NCBI GenBank assembly: GCA_028876065.1
Contig: JAGWTI010000033.1
Coordinates: 1-32,623 of the forward strand
Reading direction: 5' to 3'
Length of the DNA stretch: 32,623 nucleotides
From: Nitrospirota bacterium
GTDB lineage: Bacteria > Nitrospirota > Nitrospiria > Nitrospirales > Nitrospiraceae
In this document: positions 25,693-32,623 of the stretch, piece by piece
How the letters are laid out: every line of letters starts with the position of its first letter
How positions within the stretch are numbered: the first letter of the stretch is position 1
Notes under the pieces: generated by a model
What the model was told of the DNA's origin: nothing
The model's database searches: none
What the model saw: only the letters and a program-made list of their open reading frames with translations
Made by a program: the position numbers and the translations under genes

Positions 25693-28011
25693 ATGGCATC
25701 GCTGGACGACAAGCTTGGGACACAGAAGCGCTTTGGGTTCACCTCGAAATCCTTGCCGCCCGGCACCTTCTCGGTGGCGGAGCTGTCGGGCACGGAGGCG
25801 ATCTCGCGCCCCTATGAGTTCGAGTTGACCCTGGTTTCCGAGAACCCGGACCTGCCCCTCGAGACGGTGCTCGATCAGCCGGCCACGCTGACGATTCACC
25901 CCAGGACCGGCGCCGCTCAGTCGGTGCTGTATCACGGTCTGGTGAAGCAATTGGAACAGGCGCACCAGATCGGTTCGTACACGTTCTATCGGGTGTTGTT
26001 GGCGCCGCGTGTGTGGGACCTCTCCCTGGACCGGATTTCCGAGGTCTATTTGGACCGGACGATCCCCCAAATTCTCGATCTCAAGCTGAAAGAGAACGGA
26101 CTCACGAGCCAGGACTACGAATTGAAGCTGGCCAGCACGTACAAGCCCTGGCCCTATGTCTGCCAGTATCAGGAGACGGATCTGGCGTTCATCGCCCGCC
26201 TGATGGAACGGGACGGGATCTATTTCTATTTCGAGCAAGGAACGGAACGCGAGAAACTGATCGTCATCGACGCGAAAGCGATGCAACCTGCGTCGGTGCG
26301 GAAAGTGTCCTACCGGCCGGCCGCGCAGCTGGAAACGGGCATCAGCGAGGAATCCATCCAGGCCTGGGTCTGCCGGCAGAAGCCGGTCCCCCGAAAAGTG
26401 GTCCTGCAGGACTACAACTATCGCACCGCGTCGCTGGCCCTCTCGGCTGAAGCGGACGTCGTATCCTCGGGCAAGGGCGAGATGCGGCTCTACGGAGAAG
26501 CGTTCGAGACCCAGCAGGAAGGCAAGGCTCTGGCGATGATTCGGGCTCAGGAACTGGCCTGCCGGAAAAAGACGTTCCAGGGAGACGGGACGGCGACGGG
26601 GCTGCGCGCCGGGTTTTTCATGGAGGTCCAGGGCCATTACCGGACGGACTTTAACGGGCGCTACCTGGTGACCGAGGTCCGCCACGAAGGGGCGCAGGCC
26701 GGCACCTTGCTGGCCGGGCTGGAGGGCAAGGCCGGCGAGGGGGCCCGGGAGGACTTCTACCGGAACGAGTGCGCCGCGGTGCCGGCCGATGTCCAGTTCC
26801 GCCCCGAACGGCTGACGCCCAAGCCGGTGATTCACGGCACCATGACGGCCTTTGTGGACGCGGAAGGCAGCGGCCAGTACGCCGAGCTGGACGACCAGGG
26901 CCGGTACAAGGTGCAGTTGCCGTTCGACAAGACGGACAAGGGGGCGGCCAAGGCCTCCGCCTGGATCAGGATGGCGACGCCCTATGCGGGCAAAGACCAT
27001 GGCATGCATCTCCCCTTGCACAAGGGCGCGGAAGTGCTCCTGTCGTTCCAGGACGGGGACCCGAACTGGCCGGTGATCACGGCGGCGGTGCCGAACTCCG
27101 ACAATCCGAATCTGGTCACGCGCAACAACCAGACCCAGAGCGCCATCCGTACGGCGGGGAGCAACCTCCTGACCTTCGAGGACAAGGAAGGATCGGAACG
27201 CATCTACCTCAAGACACCGAAGGCCCAGACCCATATCCGGATGGGCGCCGCCAAGTCCGAGACGGTTTCCGGCGATCCGCCAGGGACGTGTACCGACGGG
27301 GAAGAGACGATCGACGGGCTGTGCTTCGAAACCGAGGCCCATTCGTACACCGAAGTCGGAGGCAACAGCATCGAGATCATCCACGGAAACAGCACGGAGA
27401 CCGTGTATGGAGATATGAGCGAAACCGTCGGCGGGAACTTTCGGGAGACGCTCAACGGGACCAGCTTTTCCTTGATCAAAGGCGGCTACAACGGCGAAGT
27501 GATACTGGGAGCCGATACCTACATCGTTGTGGGGCCCAGGGTGGATACGGCCCTGGGCGCCAGCGTCGATTTCTTCCTCGGGGCGCTCCAACTCGAACTC
27601 GTGCCCGTTGCGTGGAGCCTCCAATTGACCGGCGGGATCTCGACCGAAGTGCACAACTTCCACGTCAACGCGACGGAGAACGAGATCAAGGCCATCCAGG
27701 GGAAGATCAGCGCCACGCAGACCCATATCCAGGCCACGAACAGCATGGTGCTGGCCCACGATGCGACGATCGAAGCCCACGGCAACCGGATCACGGCGGC
27801 CGAGCAAGACATCGGGGTTCATACCAATCAGATCATCGCGGCGGCCCAGCAACTCACCGCTGCCGAGGGGCGTATTACGACGACCGAAACAAACATTAAT
27901 ACAATAGCCACGGATATCAACACCATAGAGATGGGAGTCAATGCGATTGAAATGGACGTGCGTAACTCAGGCATGGCCATGACGAATGCCGACCTGTTCA
28001 TCATCAGTTAA
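25693..28011 (+). CDS. vgrG: VgrG (TssI) spike protein with long C-terminal coiled coil
   Basis: From the ATG at 25693 (GGAGG six bases upstream; a frame from 25585 adds unlike residues) the product is 772 residues. The hub (RFGFTSKSLPPGTFSVAELSG, FIARLMERDGIYFYFEQG, HYRTDFNGRYLVTEVRHEG), OB-fold (from about residue 382) and beta-prism repeats (IIHGNSTETVYGDMSETVGGN, about 560-585) are standard. The tail is not: from about residue 658 to 756 a hydrophobic residue (I, V or L) falls at every seventh position without a break, giving a predicted trimeric coiled coil that would extend from the spike tip. The last 130 bases are less GC-rich than the rest of the gene. No toxin domain is recognised. 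Confidence 0.93.
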   Translation: MASLDDKLGTQKRFGFTSKSLPPGTFSVAELSGTEAISRPYEFELTLVSENPDLPLETVLDQPATLTIHPRTGAAQSVLYHGLVKQLEQAHQIGSYTFYRVLLAPRVWDLSLDRISEVYLDRTIPQILDLKLKENGLTSQDYELKLASTYKPWPYVCQYQETDLAFIARLMERDGIYFYFEQGTEREKLIVIDAKAMQPASVRKVSYRPAAQLETGISEESIQAWVCRQKPVPRKVVLQDYNYRTASLALSAEADVVSSGKGEMRLYGEAFETQQEGKALAMIRAQELACRKKTFQGDGTATGLRAGFFMEVQGHYRTDFNGRYLVTEVRHEGAQAGTLLAGLEGKAGEGAREDFYRNECAAVPADVQFRPERLTPKPVIHGTMTAFVDAEGSGQYAELDDQGRYKVQLPFDKTDKGAAKASAWIRMATPYAGKDHGMHLPLHKGAEVLLSFQDGDPNWPVITAAVPNSDNPNLVTRNNQTQSAIRTAGSNLLTFEDKEGSERIYLKTPKAQTHIRMGAAKSETVSGDPPGTCTDGEETIDGLCFETEAHSYTEVGGNSIEIIHGNSTETVYGDMSETVGGNFRETLNGTSFSLIKGGYNGEVILGADTYIVVGPRVDTALGASVDFFLGALQLELVPVAWSLQLTGGISTEVHNFHVNATENEIKAIQGKISATQTHIQATNSMVLAHDATIEAHGNRITAAEQDIGVHTNQIIAAAQQLTAAEGRITTTETNINTIATDINTIEMGVNAIEMDVRNSGMAMTNADLFIIS

Positions 28012-28088
28012 GCCGATTGGCGTAGCGCCGGGGATGGAACGTGCAGTACCGGGAGGACGGCGTGGGACGGGCCGGTCTGGTTTTTCGG

Positions 28089-28117
28089 TTGACTGGATTT
28101 TTGAGATTCCGCATCTT
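28089..28117 (+). promoter_or_regulatory. Second copy of the TTGACT-N17-CATCYT element
   Basis: TTGACT (28089-28094) and CATCTT (28112-28117), 17 bases apart, repeat the element before vgrG2, including the block ATTCCGCATC between them. It lies 30 bases before the truncated DUF2169 start and upstream of the two pentapeptide-repeat genes, so it may drive the cargo module separately from the spike genes. Confidence 0.45.
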
Positions 28118-28146
28118 GCCGATAGGTCGCCCGGACAGGGGAAATT

Positions 28147-28242
28147 ATGAACGTCGTTAAAGATCTCGGCCGGGGGCTGCTCCTGTACCGGCCGATCCAA
28201 GCTCGGTCCACGCGTGGCATGGTCCGGTTGACGGCGAGCTGA
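28147..28242 (+). pseudogene. 5' remnant of a second DUF2169-type gene
   Basis: An ATG at 28147 opens a 31-codon frame whose first 15 codons (MNVVKDLGRGLLLYR) are nearly the same as the start of the intact DUF2169 gene at 28611 (MKVIKDLDQGLLLYR); about 39 of 45 bases match. After that the similarity stops and the frame ends at TGA 28240-28242. This looks like the leftover start of a duplicated adaptor gene, cut off where the small helical-protein gene begins. It could instead still be translated as a short leader. Confidence 0.6.
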
Positions 28243-28246
28243 TCGG

Positions 28247-28624
28247 ATGGCGGCACAACACGCAAGTTTGGCGGCAGGCCGGTGGCAGACGCTCTCGCTG
28301 GCCGAGCAGTTGGCCAATGTCGGGAGCGAAGTGGCGCGCGTCCGACGTTGGCAAGGGAAGGATGCTGCGCTGTGTGTGCGCGCGTCCGTCCGCGCCTTCG
28401 AGCTCTTGGCCCTGACCATCGGCGATCCACGGTGGAGGAGACGATTGAAAGAATTGACGCGTGTCCGCGAATGTCTCTGCGATGCGATGACGGGCGGGCA
28501 AGAGTATGGGAACACCCTGGAATCCCTCGATCGCTATTTCTTGGCCTTTGCCGTCGCGGCTCGCATCGGTCGCGCTAACGTGAGCCAGTCCACCGGAGGG
28601 GAAGCCAACCGTGAAAGTCATTAA
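28247..28624 (+). CDS. Small helical protein of an uncharacterised family
   Basis: The 125-residue product is predicted mostly helical and cytoplasmic: GRWQTLSLAEQLANVGSEVARV, then RWQGKDAALCVRASVRAFELLALTI, DPRWRRRLKELTRVRECLCDA and ESLDRYFLAFAVAARIGR. From memory it resembles a widespread set of short proteins of unknown function with the same SLAEQLANVGSEV and RWQGK pattern, found in many unrelated phyla, which hints at mobility; I cannot assign an activity. It starts four bases after the DUF2169 remnant and its end overlaps the intact DUF2169 start by 14 bp. Its position between spike and adaptor genes could mark a cassette insertion, or a coupled immunity/chaperone role; neither is shown. 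Confidence 0.7.
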   Translation: MAAQHASLAAGRWQTLSLAEQLANVGSEVARVRRWQGKDAALCVRASVRAFELLALTIGDPRWRRRLKELTRVRECLCDAMTGGQEYGNTLESLDRYFLAFAVAARIGRANVSQSTGGEANRESH

Positions 28625-31478
28625 AGATCTCGACCAGGGGCTGCTCCTGTACCGATACGCCAAGGCCGGCAACTTCGCCTTCGCCACCACGGTCCTGTAC
28701 TGCTTCGACTTCAACGATCCCGGCAAGCCCCTCACCGAGCAGCAACTCTGGCCGCTCGTCACGAAGGAATTGGGCAAGGACGCGATCCTGGATGCGGGCA
28801 TGCCGAAAGTCAGCGGCGAAATCCTGCTCCGCGGCAAATGTTATGCGCCCAAGGGCAAAACCATTCCCGCCGCCAAGGTGACGGCGAAAGTCGGGTCCCT
28901 CTCGAAAAGCCTGGCCGTGTTCGGCAACCGGACATGGGTCAAGCGGGGCGGAGTCCAGGTCCCTTCCGAGCCGGAGCCTTTTGCCGAGATGGACCTGACC
29001 TATGCGCATGCCTTCGGCGGCAAGGGCTATGACCAGAACCCGATCGGCAAGGGCTTCATCGCCGAGCCGGACCAGGCGGCGGAGCAGAATCTGTCTCTGC
29101 CGAACGTCGAGTCGCCGAATAGTTTGATCGGCAGTCCGGCGGACCGGCGCGAGCCGTCCGGCTTCCTGCCGTACGACGTCATGTGGCCCCAGCGCAGCAA
29201 AAAGCTGGGCACCTACGACGAGCGGTGGTTGAAGGAGCGCTGGCCCTACTTCCCGGACGACATGGACTACAGCTTCTTCAACGTGGCGCCCAAGGACCAG
29301 TGGCTGACGGGGGCGACGAAGTTCTTCAAGGGCGACGAGGGGCTGGAAGTGGACGGGATGCATCCGGAGAAGCAAGCGCTCCGGTCGCGCCTCCCCGGAC
29401 TCCGCCCGCGCCTCTTCCTCGTGCATCAGAAGAAGGACGGGGAGGTCTTCGGCGAGTTCGCGCTCGACCTGGACACGGTCTGGCTGTTCCCCTCCATCGA
29501 GAAGGGGCTGGTGCTCTATCGCAGCATCGCTCCGGCGGCGGACGATGAGGCCTCCGATGTGATCAAGCTGTTCCTGGTCGCCGAGAAGTTGACGGACCAG
29601 CCCAAGAGCTTCGCGTTCTACAAGGAGGAATTCCAGAAGCGGCTGGACCGGAAGGTTCCGGCGGACATCGCGGCCATCAAGGCCGACGCGGACGCGAAGA
29701 TGGCGGACGCCAAAGGCAAGATCGCGCAGGCCAAGGCGGACGTGGCCAAGATCAAGGACCAGCTGGCCAAGGGCGAAGTCCCCGACATCGTCAAGCATGC
29801 GCCGAAAGGCGATCCCGCCGCGGCGTTGGATACGGGCGGCGCGCAGCTCGGGGCCGCGGCCGATAAGCTCGCCGGCCTTCAGGACAAGCTGGGTCCGATG
29901 GGCTATGTGGATACGGCCCCGATGCGCGAGGCGCAGGCCAAGATGGCCGAGGCGAAGGGCAAGATCGCGGACGCCATGGCTCGGGTGGACGAGGGCAAGG
30001 CTCAGGCCAAGCAGCAACTGGTGGATGCTCTGGCCAAGAATCCCGAAGCGGCCAAGAACGTCGATGTCGAGAAACTCTTCAATCCGCCGCCCCCTCCGCC
30101 GCTCGACAAGATTCCGACCAAAGACGAGATTCTGGCTCAGGTCGAAGAGGCCAAACAGAAGGCCCTGGCCCAGGCCACCGAGGCCATGCAGCAAGCCGGG
30201 CAGGACCCCAAGCAATTGTTGGATGCCTTGAACGCGCCCCCGCCGGCCGGTCCGCCCAGTTTCGACTTTCCCGGCATTCCGGACGACGTCAAGGCCAACC
30301 TGACGCCGGACCAACTCCGGAACGTGTTGGAGCAGGAAGAAAAGGCCAAGGCGATGCTGGCCGACGCCAAGGTCAAGTACGAAGCCGCCATGGCCAAGGC
30401 GGAGCAGCTCAAGGCCAATCCGATTCCCGATTGGGCCAGGGAGCGGCTCAAGAAGGCCGGGATCGACGTGGACGACATGCAGCCCCTCACGCGGGACGAG
30501 GTGGTGGCCCGTTACCGGGCCGGCAAGAGCCTGGCGGGGAAGAAATTGGCCGAACTGGACCTCTCCGGCCTGGATCTGCACGGGGCCGATCTGGCCGGCG
30601 CGAACCTGTCGAAAACCAACCTGTCCGGGGCCAATCTCTCCGGGGCCAATCTGACGAAGGCCATCGCCGGCGAAGCGGACTTCTCCCGCGCCAATTTGAA
30701 GGGCGCGAAGCTGCCGAAAGCCCTCCTCATGAAGGCCAAACTCCCGCAAGCCGACCTGACCGGCGCGGATTTGTCGAAGGGGGTCTGCAGCCAGGCGGAC
30801 TTCACCGGCGCCAAGATGGCCGGCGGGACCTGCGAAGGGACCCTGTTCGAAAAGGCGACGCTCAAGGGGGCCGATGTGTCGAAGGCGTCCGCCTCCAAGG
30901 GCTATTTCCTCACCGCCGACCTGAGCGGGGCCACATTCGCCGGGGCCAATCTTGAGAAGGCGGTCTTCATGAAGAGCAACGTGGACCAGGCGGACTTCAG
31001 CAAGACGCGGGCCAAGGGCGCCATCTTCTGGGAAGTCTCCGGCGAGCGGGTCAAGTTCGGCCAGTCGGACCTGACGAACCTCCGGATCGGCAACTCGACG
31101 CTCCCCGGCGCGGAGTTCAAGGAGTCCACCATGCCCAAGGCCAGCCTGATGAAGACCGATTTCACCGGCGGGAACTTCCAGGATTGCGCGATGCACCGGG
31201 CGATGGTGGACAGTTGCCAGTTGGGCCGGGCGAACCTCTACCACATCAAGGCGGTGAGCGCCCAGTTCACCAAGTCCGACCTGAGCGGGGCGAACATGGT
31301 GGGCGCCAACCTGTTCAAGGCGTCTCTGCGCAAGGCCAAGCTGGTGAACACCGATCTGCGCGGGTCCAACCTCTATGCCGCCGAGACCCTGCGGGCGGAG
31401 GTCAGGGACACGAAGCTGAACGATGCGATCCTGACCATGACGAAGCTCAAACAGCAGCAACGGGAGGGCCAGAAATGA
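28611..31478 (+). CDS. DUF2169 adaptor-domain protein fused to coiled coil and pentapeptide repeats
   Basis: The GTG at 28611, preceded by GGAGGGG, begins a 955-residue protein. Residues 1 to about 320 form a DUF2169 domain (LLLYRYAKAGNFAFATTVLYCFDF, FAEMDLTYAHAFGGKGYDQNPIGKGF, PDDMDYSFFNVAPKDQWL), a family that acts next to VgrG as an effector-loading adaptor. Residues about 350-640 are Ala/Lys/Asp-rich and predicted coiled coil, with a proline patch (FNPPPPPPLDKIP). Residues about 650-945 are pentapeptide repeats of the A(D/N)LSG type, expected to fold as a right-handed beta helix. The stop overlaps the next gene start (ATGA). Whether the repeats are cargo, a scaffold or a tip structure is inference. 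Confidence 0.9.
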   Translation: MKVIKDLDQGLLLYRYAKAGNFAFATTVLYCFDFNDPGKPLTEQQLWPLVTKELGKDAILDAGMPKVSGEILLRGKCYAPKGKTIPAAKVTAKVGSLSKSLAVFGNRTWVKRGGVQVPSEPEPFAEMDLTYAHAFGGKGYDQNPIGKGFIAEPDQAAEQNLSLPNVESPNSLIGSPADRREPSGFLPYDVMWPQRSKKLGTYDERWLKERWPYFPDDMDYSFFNVAPKDQWLTGATKFFKGDEGLEVDGMHPEKQALRSRLPGLRPRLFLVHQKKDGEVFGEFALDLDTVWLFPSIEKGLVLYRSIAPAADDEASDVIKLFLVAEKLTDQPKSFAFYKEEFQKRLDRKVPADIAAIKADADAKMADAKGKIAQAKADVAKIKDQLAKGEVPDIVKHAPKGDPAAALDTGGAQLGAAADKLAGLQDKLGPMGYVDTAPMREAQAKMAEAKGKIADAMARVDEGKAQAKQQLVDALAKNPEAAKNVDVEKLFNPPPPPPLDKIPTKDEILAQVEEAKQKALAQATEAMQQAGQDPKQLLDALNAPPPAGPPSFDFPGIPDDVKANLTPDQLRNVLEQEEKAKAMLADAKVKYEAAMAKAEQLKANPIPDWARERLKKAGIDVDDMQPLTRDEVVARYRAGKSLAGKKLAELDLSGLDLHGADLAGANLSKTNLSGANLSGANLTKAIAGEADFSRANLKGAKLPKALLMKAKLPQADLTGADLSKGVCSQADFTGAKMAGGTCEGTLFEKATLKGADVSKASASKGYFLTADLSGATFAGANLEKAVFMKSNVDQADFSKTRAKGAIFWEVSGERVKFGQSDLTNLRIGNSTLPGAEFKESTMPKASLMKTDFTGGNFQDCAMHRAMVDSCQLGRANLYHIKAVSAQFTKSDLSGANMVGANLFKASLRKAKLVNTDLRGSNLYAAETLRAEVRDTKLNDAILTMTKLKQQQREGQK

Positions 31479-32590
31479 CGCGCGACGAGCTGCTGGCCAA
31501 GGTCAACAAGAACGAGCGCATCGTCGGCGCCGACCTGACCGGCATGGACCTCTCCCGGGCCGACCTTTCCAAGGGGTTTTTCCAGAAGACCCTCCTGAAA
31601 AACGTCAACTTGTCCGGCGCCATCGTCAAGAAGACGGTCTTCCGCGACTGCGATCTCTCCGGGGCCAGATTCGACGGCTGCGACCTGGAGAAAGTCGTCT
31701 GGGTGAAGCTGAAACTGACCGGAGCCGGTTTCAAGCAGGCGAAACTCGTCAAGGCGGTCCTGACGGAAGCGGACATGGCCGGCGCGGACTTTGCCGGGGC
31801 CGATCTGACCCAGGCGGTGATGAACAAGACGAACCTGACGGGCGCCAAGTTCGCCGGGGCCAATCTGACCAAGACCGTGCTGCCGGATGCGGACCTGAGC
31901 CAGGCCGATCTCTCCGGGGCGAACCTGTTCAAGGCCGCCCTGGCGAAGGCCAAGCTGAACGGGGCCAAGCTGGCCAAGTGCAACCTGGACGGGGCCGTGT
32001 TCTACAAAGCCGACCTGAGCGGGGCGTCGCTGGCCGGGGCCCAGATCCACAAGGCGTTTCTGCGGGACTGTACGTTGACGAACCAGGATTTCAAGGGGGC
32101 CTCGTTCGTGAAGGTGCAAGCCGGCGGCTCGGATTTCAAGGGCTCGGACTTCACCGGCGCCGAGATCACCCAGTCGAATTTCATGCAAGGAGACCTGGCC
32201 GGCGTGAAATTCGACCGCGTCAAAGGAACCGGCGCGGTCTTTATGGAGGCCAAGCTCGCCGGGGCCAGTTTCAAGCAGGCCTCGCTCACGCAATCCTGTT
32301 TTTCGGACGCGGACCTGACCAAGGCCGACCTGACCGGCTCGGACCTGAGCCGCAGCATTTTGACCGGAGTGAAAGCGATCGAGACGAAACTGAACAACGT
32401 CGATTTGACCTATAGCGACCTGTCCCATGCGGACGTCACGAAAGCGAACTTGTCCGGGGCGAAGCTCTTCCGGACGAAGCTGCACAAGATCAAAGAAGAG
32501 CAGACCCAGTGGGATACGACGGCCAAGGCGACGGCGTTGGGCGACGACGCGGAGTTGTCGCTGGCGGAGGCCTGGCGTCCGCCGTACTGA
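31475..32590 (+). CDS. Pentapeptide-repeat protein downstream of the DUF2169 fusion
   Basis: The ATG at 31475 overlaps the upstream stop by four bases (ATGA), and GGGAGGG lies eight bases before it. The 371-residue protein is almost entirely pentapeptide repeats (from GADLTGMDLSRADLSKG near residue 18 to about 340), with a short charged C-terminus. No signal peptide, membrane segment or enzyme domain is visible. Its repeats are like those of the upstream fusion protein, so the pair probably arose by duplication and may assemble together or act as effector and partner. Some pentapeptide proteins mimic DNA and bind gyrase; nothing here proves that role. Confidence 0.9.
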   Translation: MTRDELLAKVNKNERIVGADLTGMDLSRADLSKGFFQKTLLKNVNLSGAIVKKTVFRDCDLSGARFDGCDLEKVVWVKLKLTGAGFKQAKLVKAVLTEADMAGADFAGADLTQAVMNKTNLTGAKFAGANLTKTVLPDADLSQADLSGANLFKAALAKAKLNGAKLAKCNLDGAVFYKADLSGASLAGAQIHKAFLRDCTLTNQDFKGASFVKVQAGGSDFKGSDFTGAEITQSNFMQGDLAGVKFDRVKGTGAVFMEAKLAGASFKQASLTQSCFSDADLTKADLTGSDLSRSILTGVKAIETKLNNVDLTYSDLSHADVTKANLSGAKLFRTKLHKIKEEQTQWDTTAKATALGDDAELSLAEAWRPPY

Positions 32591-32600
32591 CGCGTGCTGT

Positions 32601-32623
32601 GTGGCTCGTGAAGCGTGAAGCGT
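32601..32623 (+). repeat. GTGAAGC heptamer array at the window edge
   Basis: GTGGCTC, GTGAAGC, GTGAAGC and GT run to the last base, ten bases after the pentapeptide gene stop. The unit is the same as in the array after sdhA, and the array probably continues beyond the window. Confidence 0.75.

Noticed and set aside
22911-25793. Very long minus-strand open frame (960 codons) opposite clpV and vgrG1
   Set aside because: It is the complement of two genes with clear protein families; GC-rich third positions keep the antisense frame open. Its translation has no recognisable domain.
28147-28660. Diversity-generating retroelement template/variable repeat pair
   Set aside because: The two 45-base copies differ by a few changes, mostly G/A transitions in both directions and not adenine-specific scatter; no reverse transcriptase is present and the repeat is at a gene start, not in a C-type lectin end.
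28575-31460. 961-codon minus-strand frame opposite the DUF2169/pentapeptide gene
   Set aside because: Its leucine/glycine-rich periodicity is the mirror image of the pentapeptide repeats on the coding strand; no independent family signal.

Overview
The window is about 32.6 kb of GC-rich, gene-dense bacterial chromosome. Split glycine-cleavage genes, a single-chain GcvP, type VI secretion genes and several families of small intergenic repeats (heptamer arrays and a longer dispersed element I associate from memory with Nitrospira genomes) suggest a Nitrospira-like member of the Nitrospirota. That placement is an inference; no rRNA or other marker is present. I saw no tRNA, rRNA or CRISPR array.

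Left part (1-7.3 kb): the 3' end of a FIST-domain sensor gene, a secreted FKBP-type prolyl isomerase, gcvT, a NUDIX hydrolase and a lipoprotein run rightward. They converge on a leftward three-gene cassette: a Tat-signal class V PLP enzyme, an arylamine N-acetyltransferase and a SAM methyltransferase, nearly abutting or overlapping. Two small exported proteins sit downstream of gcvP, also leftward, and end at a terminator-like hairpin.

Middle (7.3-16.4 kb): gcvP reads leftward and is divergent from an orphan succinate dehydrogenase/fumarate reductase flavoprotein gene. Next come an OmpR-type response regulator with an overlapping sensor kinase, a 216-bp MITE-like element with 20-bp terminal inverted repeats, and a DegP/HtrA-type protease.

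Right part (16.4-32.6 kb): a co-oriented type VI secretion block, hcp - tssE - tssF - tssG - clpV(tssH) - vgrG1 - vgrG2 - small helical protein - DUF2169/pentapeptide-repeat fusion - pentapeptide-repeat protein. Hcp forms the tube, TssE/F/G are baseplate parts, ClpV recycles the sheath and the VgrGs form the spike. DUF2169 proteins are usually effector adaptors, so the last two genes look like the cargo or tip module. Sheath (TssB/C), membrane complex (TssJ/L/M), TssA, TssK and PAAR genes are not in the window.

The most unusual signals are: the VgrG2 C-terminus, which ends in about 13-15 uninterrupted heptads; a DUF2169-coiled coil-pentapeptide fusion followed by a second pentapeptide protein; a 5' remnant of a second DUF2169 gene separated from the intact one by an unrelated small gene; a promoter-like element repeated upstream of vgrG2 and of that remnant; and a dispersed repeat that abuts the tssE start codon.
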